Shown here one piece after another: positions 1 to 4,922 of a stretch of 5,090 bases of DNA. A program made the translations under genes and the position numbers. Source of the DNA: Spirochaetales bacterium (GTDB lineage Bacteria > Spirochaetota > Spirochaetia > JABEVK01); assembly GCA_013043995.1 (NCBI GenBank), contig JABEVL010000021.1:1-5090 (forward strand). Reading direction: 5' to 3'. The notes below the pieces were generated by a model, which did not search any database, had not been told where the DNA came from, and saw nothing but the letters and a program-made list of their open reading frames with translations. Position 1 is the stretch's first letter. Each line of letters starts with the position of its first letter.

Positions 1-737
1 AAAAATTCCTGGGGAAGAATACGGTAGAGCACCTCGTCACGGACATAATACAGTTCGTCCTGGGGTCCCCAGGCTGCGCTTTTTAAAAGACCGGAACCCA
101 GGCGCCGCATCGCTTCGGCAGGGACCCTGTTCTGCTGCTTTTGGGCCATCGAGAAGTAGTACAAGGAACCCTCTTTTTCATAGACGAAGAACTGGCCGTC
201 CGGGGACCAGAGGGCCGGAACAGACGTGTAGGAAAGCTCGACGTCCTTGCTGATCGTTTCCAGGGTTCCCGCGGCGACGTTCCACAGGTCAAGGTCCGCG
301 CTCACGTCCGACGTGCGCACCAGAAATAGCGCCCAAGATCCATCGGGAGAGTAAGAGGAAGGGAGGAGCTTACCGGTTCCCAAAAGTGACTTTGAGGCAA
401 ACGACCAGGGAGAAACGTCGACCATGCCCGTTTTGCCCGCACGAAAAACCCCGAACCTGTTGGTGATCTGAACCTCCTGAAGCGGAGCAATCCACGTGGC
501 GCTCTGAACCGGGAAGGTCAGGGTTTTCACCTTGCCGGACGTCAAATCCGCAAGAAACCAAGCCTTTTCGGGGGCGATGACCCGAGAATCGGAGCGCACA
601 GAAAAGAGCAACCTTGAATCGGCACTGACCGAGAGGTCGCCAAAACTCACCTGGGCAAAAAGCAGGGGGACGGCCTTCCCCAAAAAAAGCCCCAGCAGGG
701 CCCAAAGTCGTATTCGGATGAAAATAGATGGTTTCAT
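1..737 (-). CDS. Exported beta-propeller (PD40/TolB-like) protein, C-terminus cut by window edge
   Basis: The minus-strand reading frame is open from an ATG at 737 to the left edge, giving 245 codons with no stop. It starts with a signal-peptide-like segment: basic residues up to R10, a hydrophobic stretch 11-28 and a plausible cleavage site after A28 (LLFA/Q). After that come propeller-blade motifs: LSVSADSRLLFSV (36-48), YSPDGSWALFLV (129-140), WSPDGQFFVYEKEG (177-190) with the following SLYYF, and WGPQDELYYVRDEVLYR (223-239). SPDG/WSPDG blades of this kind are typical of the PD40/TolB-like beta-propeller families, which usually bind proteins or ligands in the periplasm. The specific role cannot be told. 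The start is supported by an AGGA ribosome-binding site (745-748) seven nt upstream. The gene lies 27 nt downstream of the zinc-ribbon gene on the same strand, so they are probably co-transcribed. The number of blades and any C-terminal domain are outside the window. Confidence 0.85.
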   Translation of the reverse strand, partial: MKPSIFIRIRLWALLGLFLGKAVPLLFAQVSFGDLSVSADSRLLFSVRSDSRVIAPEKAWFLADLTSGKVKTLTFPVQSATWIAPLQEVQITNRFGVFRAGKTGMVDVSPWSFASKSLLGTGKLLPSSYSPDGSWALFLVRTSDVSADLDLWNVAAGTLETISKDVELSYTSVPALWSPDGQFFVYEKEGSLYYFSMAQKQQNRVPAEAMRRLGSGLLKSAAWGPQDELYYVRDEVLYRILPQEF

Positions 738-764
738 AAAGTTTTCCTGAAGTACAGCCCGGTT

Positions 765-998
765 CTACCGAACCGCCTCAAAAGCGTCGAGAGCTTCTTC
801 AAGGGTGGCTAGCCGGCACAGCATCTCGTCCAAACGGTGAAGCAGTTGCTGATTCTGCCGGACCTCAAGCGCTCCCAATGAACGGTCCAGCACTTCGACA
901 AAGTCGGGCCCCTTGTGAAGCCGTGCACCGCAACTTGGACAATAGAGGTAATTCGTATTCACGACGGCCGAACACGAAGGGCAAAATTCAACTTCCAT
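765..998 (-). CDS. Small zinc-ribbon protein with helical C-terminal tail
   Basis: This is a 77-residue cytoplasmic protein when read from the ATG at 998. Residues 5-27 form a zinc ribbon with two CxxC knuckles (C6-P-S-C9 and C20-P-S-C23-G). Residues 30-77 are predicted to be helical and probably coiled-coil, with many regularly spaced Leu residues and several Glu and Arg (VLDRSLGALEVRQ...RLATLEEALDAF). Proteins of this shape are common and mostly uncharacterised; zinc binding is likely and the function is unknown. The start is uncertain. A GTG at 1049 would add 17 Pro/Arg-rich residues and has GGAG four nt upstream. The ATG at 998 has AAGGA directly abutting it, too close for normal use as a ribosome-binding site. 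I prefer the ATG because the ribbon then begins near the N-terminus. An in-frame TAA about 20 nt upstream of the GTG rules out longer forms. The gene is followed after 27 nt by the propeller gene and is divergent from the ammonium-sensing operon. Confidence 0.8.
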   Translation of the reverse strand: MEVEFCPSCSAVVNTNYLYCPSCGARLHKGPDFVEVLDRSLGALEVRQNQQLLHRLDEMLCRLATLEEALDAFEAVR

Positions 999-1004
999 TC
1001 CTTG

Positions 1005-1034
1005 AGTATAAGCGCGGCCAGGGCTTGGGCGCAA
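1005..1034 (-). promoter_or_regulatory. Weak candidate sigma-70-type promoter for the zinc-ribbon gene
   Basis: On the minus strand TATACT (1010 to 1005) matches five of six bases of a -10 box. TTGCGC (1034 to 1029) is a poor -35 box, matching three of six, at an 18-nt spacing. Transcription would begin at about the A of the ATG at 998, making that start leaderless. If the GTG at 1049 is the true start, this match lies inside the coding region and is chance. Confidence 0.22.
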
Positions 1035-1238
1035 GTCTGGATTTCTCACTGAACTCCATGAAGACCGCTCCCAGACTTATGCCTGCCTCCTTTCTGGACC
1101 GATTTGAATCCGTCAGAATCCCTTAAAAAATCAAGAGGTTTGAACCGGGTTTTTGAATATTCCCCTTCACGGTAAGGTCGAACCTTGACGAACTTATGGG
1201 GGCAAAGAAGCCGATCAGCCAACGAAGAAGTTCAAAAA

Positions 1239-1281
1239 TTCATAAATACTACTAATTTGTAAAACAAATTTTCATAAAATT
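1239..1281. repeat. AT-rich palindrome cluster with flanking direct repeat, candidate activator-binding site
   Basis: Three elements interlock here. AATTTGTAAAACAAATT (1254-1270) is a perfect inverted repeat with 7-bp arms and a 3-nt centre. AATTTTCATAAAATT (1267-1281) is a second perfect inverted repeat with 6-bp arms and a 3-nt centre, overlapping the first. The octamer TTCATAAA occurs at 1239-1246 and again at 1271-1278, 32 bp apart, or about three helical turns. The cluster centres about 115 bp upstream of the predicted transcription start, which is the usual distance for enhancer-binding proteins that activate sigma-54 promoters. Low-complexity AT sequence makes short palindromes more likely by chance, so binding is inference. 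Confidence 0.45.
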
Positions 1282-1347
1282 ACATTTTGGTCAAATCTCG
1301 ATATCCTCACAAACTTCAATTCATCCTCCCAAAAGAAGTAAGCCTTT

Positions 1348-1365
1348 TTGGCATCATTCTTGCAT
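1348..1365 (+). promoter_or_regulatory. Sigma-54 (RpoN) -24/-12 promoter of the cheY-cheX-amt-kinase operon
   Basis: TTGGCATCATTCTTGCAT fits the sigma-54 consensus TGGCAC-N5-TTGCA almost exactly. The -24 element is TGGCAT (1349-1354), followed by five nt and the -12 element TTGCA (1360-1364), with the invariant GG and GC dinucleotides correctly spaced. Counting from C1363 as -12 puts +1 at about 1375, next to the A of the ATG at 1376. Sigma-54 promoters are classically used for nitrogen-regulated genes, which fits an operon carrying an ammonium transporter module. Activation would require a bacterial enhancer-binding protein that is not encoded in this window. Confidence 0.75.
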
Positions 1366-1375
1366 TCAGTTTTCC

Positions 1376-1741
1376 ATGAAACTTATGATTGTCGACGATT
1401 CAAGCATCATGCGGCGCGCCATCGGCAAGTACCTTTCCGTGCTGGACCTGGAGTTGGCTGGTACGGCGTCAAACGGCCAGGAAGCCGTAACCCTCTTCCA
1501 GAAAGTTCTTCCCGACCTGGTGACCTTGGACATCACCATGCCCGAGATGGACGGGTTGACCTGCCTGGAAAAGATCCTGCGCATCGCCCCCCTCGCCAAG
1601 GTCATCGTCATTTCGGCCCTGAGCGATCCCCAGACAGGACTTCGTGCCCTCAAATTGGGCGCCAAATCCTTTCTCCCCAAACCTTTCACAGAAACTCAGC
1701 TCGTCGAGGAAATACGAAGGATCCTGGGGGGCGTGAAATGA
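1376..1741 (+). CDS. cheY: CheY-type single-domain response regulator
   Basis: This 121-residue protein is one receiver domain with no output domain, the usual size for CheY. The acidic pocket is D7 and D8 (MIVDDSS), the phospho-acceptor is D52 (LVTLDITMPEMDG), the switch hydroxyl is S80 (VIVIS), the switch aromatic is F99, and the conserved lysine is K102 (LPKPF). All catalytic positions are therefore present. It should accept phosphate from a histidine kinase or HPt domain and act through protein contacts, on the flagellar switch or on another partner. It heads the operon, overlaps the CheX gene by four nt, and lies upstream of the Amt-HPt-ATPase sensor, its likely phosphodonor. The ATG at 1376 starts the first beta strand correctly; there is no Shine-Dalgarno sequence before it, and the sigma-54 promoter places transcription initiation almost on this codon. 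The name cheY refers to the family; chemotaxis itself is not shown. Confidence 0.93.
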   Translation: MKLMIVDDSSIMRRAIGKYLSVLDLELAGTASNGQEAVTLFQKVLPDLVTLDITMPEMDGLTCLEKILRIAPLAKVIVISALSDPQTGLRALKLGAKSFLPKPFTETQLVEEIRRILGGVK

Positions 1742-2184
1742 CAGAAGCAGAACTCAAATTTTTTATCGACGTTGTCACGGATTACTTTCAGCAAGTTTCG
1801 GGGGTCGGAGCCTCGATGGGGATCCCCTACGTCAAAAAAGAGGAAGCCGTTGTCCTGAGTTACACGGGGTTAATTGGAATTTCAGGTCCGCGCAAGGGGG
1901 GCATTTATTTCACGGCAGGTCCGGCACTCCTGTCGACCTTGATGGGAGAGATTCTGGGTGTGGAAGAGGCCGACGAGGACTCGCTGCTCGATATGGTTGG
2001 AGAAATTTCCAACACCGTTGCCGGTAATGTCAGAAAAAGCTTCGGTACCGAATTCCTGATTTCTGTTCCGATGCTGATCAAAGGCAAGCCCGATGACATC
2101 CTGTTCAGGCTCAAACCCCCCGTTTTTGTGATCCCTATCAACTGGCGTCATGAAAGAGCCTTTCTCGTCGTAGGGTTGGAGTAG
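1738..2184 (+). CDS. cheX: CheX-type CheY-phosphate phosphatase
   Basis: This 148-residue cytoplasmic protein is the size of CheX and fits the CheC/CheX/FliY phosphatase family. The family signature ExxN is seen within LLDMVGEISNTVAGNVRKSF as E89 and N92, the residues that in the family position water and contact the receiver aspartate. The N-terminal helix (TEAELKFFIDVVTDYFQQVSG), the central strands (VVLSYTGLIGISG, GGIYFTAG) and the C-terminal strand pair (VFVIPI, AFLVVGLE) match the expected alpha/beta fold. Its role would be to dephosphorylate CheY-P and so terminate the signal. The ATG overlaps the cheY stop codon (ATGA, 1738-1741), a typical translational-coupling arrangement, with a G-run (1726-1731) as a weak ribosome-binding site. 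The reading frame stays open upstream through cheY, but protein homology begins only at this ATG. A chemotaxis phosphatase paired with this receiver implies that signal lifetime is actively controlled. Confidence 0.9.
   Translation: MTEAELKFFIDVVTDYFQQVSGVGASMGIPYVKKEEAVVLSYTGLIGISGPRKGGIYFTAGPALLSTLMGEILGVEEADEDSLLDMVGEISNTVAGNVRKSFGTEFLISVPMLIKGKPDDILFRLKPPVFVIPINWRHERAFLVVGLE
2178..2181 (+). promoter_or_regulatory. Ribosome-binding site of the Amt-sensor gene
   Basis: GGAG lies five nt before the ATG at 2187, inside the last codons of cheX. It fixes the start of the transporter module at MAHTPVDILW, immediately before the first membrane helix. Confidence 0.7.
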
Positions 2185-2186
2185 CC

Positions 2187-4919
2187 ATGGCGCACACACC
2201 CGTTGATATTCTTTGGATCATCGTCGCTTCGGCCCTGGTTTTTATCATGCGGGTCGGCTTCGCCATGCTTGAGTCGGGGATGGTGCGTTCTAAAAACGCC
2301 ATTAACGTTTCAACCAAGGTTCTGACCGACCTCGGGGTGGCCTTTCTTGCGTACTGGCTCGTAGGATTCGGGCTGATGTTTGGGTCGAGTCAAGGCGGCC
2401 TGTGGGGCTCTTCTTACTTTGCCCTGAATTTCAACGTCCTCTGGACCTCGTTATTTTTTCTTTTCCACGCCATGTTTGCCTCGACAGGCGCCACGATCGT
2501 TTCTGGAGCCGTCGCCGAAAGGATCAAGTTTTCCTCCTATCTTTTTGTGACTGTTTTATTCGCAGCCCTCGTCTACCCCGTCTTGGGACATTGGGTTTGG
2601 GGAGGTTCCTTGGAAGGCACGCCGACGGGTTGGCTGGCTAAGTTGGGTTTCGTCGATTTTGCAGGTTCGACGGTCGTTCATTCCACGGGCGGCTGGGTTT
2701 CCTTGGCCGTCTTGCTTGTTTTGGGGCCTCGCCTCGGACGCTACAACGCCGATGGAAGGGTGAACCGGATCACGGGAGCGGGACTTCAGACTTCGATCTT
2801 CGGTACCCTGATCCTTTGGTTCGGTTGGTTTGGTTTCAACGGAGGATCAACCCTGGCGCTCAACGACCAGGTTCCGGCCATCATCCTCAAGACCTCGCTT
2901 TCCGGGGCCTCGGGGATGATCGTAACCCTGCTTGCGGGGTGGAGATTACGGCGTTACCCCGACGTCGGTCTTGTCATCAACGGAGCCCTCGCGGGCCTGG
3001 TCGGCGCAACGGCCTCGGCACCGTTTATCAGCGCGGGCTCGGCCGTCCTGGTCGGAGCCGTCTCGGGGATCGTCATGCTCCTGGTCGAAGCTTTTCTTGA
3101 CAAATTGAGGATTGACGACGCCGTGACCGCCATCCCCGTCCACCTGGGAGCCGGAATTTGGGGCACCCTGGCCGTCGGCCTCTTTGGTGACCCCCTTCTT
3201 TTAAAGACAGGCCTCGACCCGGTTCATCAGACGTTGATTCAGCTCTTGGGGATCGTTTCTTGCGGGGCCTGGGCCTTTGGAGTGACCTTTTTGATCGTCA
3301 AGCTGGCAAACCGCTTTTTCCCGATCCGGGTGTCGGCCTTTGAAGAGGCGCAAGGACTGAACGTCGTCGAACACAAGGCGTCAACCGAAATCTACGACCT
3401 CTACAAAACCCTGGAAGATCAAAGCCGAACCGGGGACCTGAGTTTGAGGGCTCCGGTTGAACCGTTCACCGAAGTCGGACAAATCGCCCAGCAGTACAAC
3501 CTCGTCATGGACAGGCTTCAAGAAAACCTCGTCGCCAAATCCGACTACGTTTCGATTCTCGACAACGTCCACGAAGGTCTTTTTCTTTTGGATCCCGCAG
3601 GGACGATCGGTCCGTTTTATTCCTCAGCCCTCGAAAAGATCCTTGAAAAGAAATCTTTGGCAGGCGAGAACTTTACCAAGCTCTTGGAACCTTTGATCAG
3701 CCCGACGCTTTTAGGCCCCTGGAAGGATTTTCAAGAAGTTCTCTTCGACCCCAACGTCGACGCCCAAGCCCTGTCGAGGCTTAATCCTCTTCATCAGGTA
3801 GAACTTTGGACGGGTTCGGCCCACGGCAGCGACGCGGTGTGCCACGCCCAGTTCCAATTCAGGCGCATCCTTGAAAACGGGCAGGTCGTGCGGGTCATGG
3901 CCGTGCTTCGGGACGTGAGCGCTGAAGTTGGCCTTCAGAAAACGATCGCCTCTGAAAAATCGCAACGGGAAGGCGAGATGGAACTCTTTTACAAGATCCT
4001 TCATCTTGACCCTTCCTTCCTGTCAAGTTTTTTGCAGGACTTTGACGCCAAAACGCGGCAGATCAACGCCTTGATGGAAACGGGTCAAAATACTCCCGAG
4101 GAAGTCCTCAAACATACCCTTCGGATCCTTCACGGGATCAAGGGCGAGGCGGCGCTTCTCGAATTGGATTTTTTGGCAGAGGCGACCCACAAGCTGGAAA
4201 CAGAGGTCCAATCGTTGCAAAAGAAAAAGCCCTTGGCCAACTCTGACTTTCTCAGCTTTGCCTTGCAGCTCGGCCGATTTCAGGAGACGGGCCACGAACT
4301 GACCCGGCTTGTCGAAAAACTCTCCCATTTCCAGGCGTCCCTGGTGAAAGCCGACTTGGACGCTTTCTCGGCTCTGGAAAAAAAACTGCAAGTTCTGGTG
4401 CAAACGACGGCCCGGAACCAGGGCAAGTCTGTCGTTCTCAACACAGCCCGTTTTTCCACAGCCGTCTTGCTGGAAAAAGATCTGCCACTTTGGCAGGAGG
4501 TTCTGGTCCAAATGCTGCGCAACGCCGTAGTTCACGGCGTAGAACCTTTGAACATCCGGCAAAACCTGGGGAAAACGTTGCCGGCGCTCATCACCCTGAC
4601 AGCCGAAAAAACTTTAGGCTGGACCCAAGTGACTATCCGCGACGACGGTCGCGGGCTCGACCTTCAGGCCCTGGCACAAAAGGCCCTCGAAAAGGGGTAC
4701 GAGGCGCCGGTTGTCGCCCGCTGGAGTAAAACCGATTACGTCCGATTTCTCTTTGTCGACGGTGTCAGCACGGCAGCCCAGGTGTCGATGGACGCCGGAC
4801 GCGGGGTCGGCCTTTCTTTAGTCAGCCGGTTGATCAAAGAAAGAAACGGGCGACTGTCCGTCAAGTTTGAGACAGGCCATTTTTTGGAGTTCAACATTGC
4901 TCTTCCAGATCGGAGTTAG
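2187..4919 (+). CDS. Ammonium-transporter-fused sensor kinase: Amt, HAMP-like linker, PAS, HPt, CheA-type ATPase
   Basis: This is a 910-residue inner-membrane protein. Residues 1-385 are a complete Amt/Rh ammonium channel with about eleven membrane helices. By alignment to E. coli AmtB the pore residues are kept: the Phe gate F93/F97, W136/W138, D157, the twin histidines H165 and H319, and F217/S221 in GFNGGS. The usual Amt tail (QGLNVVEH, 389-396) follows, then a HAMP-like linker (about 400-450, with EPFTEVGQIA), a PAS-like domain (about 450-585), and an HPt domain (about 600-715) with phospho-acceptor H649 in LHGIKGEA. A degenerate CheA P3-like segment (about 715-750) leads into a CheA P4-like ATPase (about 755-908). 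That ATPase has an N box (LRNAVVHGVE, N779), a G1 box (DDGRG, 819-823), an STA motif (861-863) and a G2 box (GRGVGL, 871-876). There is no P5 CheW-like domain and no HisKA. It probably senses ammonium and phosphorylates the upstream CheY through H649. The N-box His of CheA is Q775 here, which could alter kinase activity. The gene starts two nt after cheX and ends three nt before the next gene. Confidence 0.93.
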   Translation: MAHTPVDILWIIVASALVFIMRVGFAMLESGMVRSKNAINVSTKVLTDLGVAFLAYWLVGFGLMFGSSQGGLWGSSYFALNFNVLWTSLFFLFHAMFASTGATIVSGAVAERIKFSSYLFVTVLFAALVYPVLGHWVWGGSLEGTPTGWLAKLGFVDFAGSTVVHSTGGWVSLAVLLVLGPRLGRYNADGRVNRITGAGLQTSIFGTLILWFGWFGFNGGSTLALNDQVPAIILKTSLSGASGMIVTLLAGWRLRRYPDVGLVINGALAGLVGATASAPFISAGSAVLVGAVSGIVMLLVEAFLDKLRIDDAVTAIPVHLGAGIWGTLAVGLFGDPLLLKTGLDPVHQTLIQLLGIVSCGAWAFGVTFLIVKLANRFFPIRVSAFEEAQGLNVVEHKASTEIYDLYKTLEDQSRTGDLSLRAPVEPFTEVGQIAQQYNLVMDRLQENLVAKSDYVSILDNVHEGLFLLDPAGTIGPFYSSALEKILEKKSLAGENFTKLLEPLISPTLLGPWKDFQEVLFDPNVDAQALSRLNPLHQVELWTGSAHGSDAVCHAQFQFRRILENGQVVRVMAVLRDVSAEVGLQKTIASEKSQREGEMELFYKILHLDPSFLSSFLQDFDAKTRQINALMETGQNTPEEVLKHTLRILHGIKGEAALLELDFLAEATHKLETEVQSLQKKKPLANSDFLSFALQLGRFQETGHELTRLVEKLSHFQASLVKADLDAFSALEKKLQVLVQTTARNQGKSVVLNTARFSTAVLLEKDLPLWQEVLVQMLRNAVVHGVEPLNIRQNLGKTLPALITLTAEKTLGWTQVTIRDDGRGLDLQALAQKALEKGYEAPVVARWSKTDYVRFLFVDGVSTAAQVSMDAGRGVGLSLVSRLIKERNGRLSVKFETGHFLEFNIALPDRS

Positions 4920-4922
4920 GTC

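Larger units (their letters stand above)
999..1375. other. Divergent non-coding region between the two transcription units
   Basis: This stretch of about 375 bases (about 325 if the zinc-ribbon gene starts at 1049) separates the leftward pair from the rightward operon. I find no credible gene in it. Roughly 999-1220 has the same base composition as the coding DNA and shows no strong signal. Roughly 1230-1300 is strikingly AT-rich and carries inverted and direct repeats. The last 30 bases hold the sigma-54-type promoter. There is no convincing stem-loop plus U-tract terminator and no recognisable riboswitch. Confidence 0.75.

Noticed and set aside
370..705. A 111-codon minus-strand frame overlapping the propeller gene in another frame.
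   Set aside because: The frame starting at 737 has a signal peptide and repeated SPDG blades and runs uninterrupted to the window edge, so this one is a shadow.
988..1059. A 23-codon minus-strand reading frame (ATG at 1059) overlapping the zinc-ribbon start, a possible upstream ORF.
   Set aside because: It has no ribosome-binding site at proper distance, no recognisable peptide features, and could easily occur by chance.
1086..1093. A strong AAAGGAGG ribosome-binding-like sequence on the minus strand.
   Set aside because: No ATG, GTG or TTG lies at a usable distance downstream, and the zinc-ribbon frame has a TAA there, so it is probably chance.
1174..1186. Small hairpin AAGGT-CGA-ACCTT considered as a terminator or operator.
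   Set aside because: The stem is only 5 bp, no T-run follows on either strand, and no transcript is expected to end here.
1275..1280. TAAAAT as a sigma-70 -10 box for the cheY operon.
   Set aside because: There is no acceptable -35 element at 16-18 nt spacing, and the surrounding AT-rich DNA produces such matches easily.
1348..1737. Upstream extension of the cheX reading frame, which stays open through cheY and could start at a TTG at 1348.
   Set aside because: The extension overlaps cheY entirely in another frame, its translation is Arg/Pro/His-rich and unlike any CheX, and CheX homology begins at the ATG at 1738.
4023..4562. A 179-codon minus-strand frame opposite the HPt/ATPase part of the sensor gene.
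   Set aside because: It is antisense to a well-recognised coding region, its translation shows no domain, and it is explained by codon bias of the real gene.
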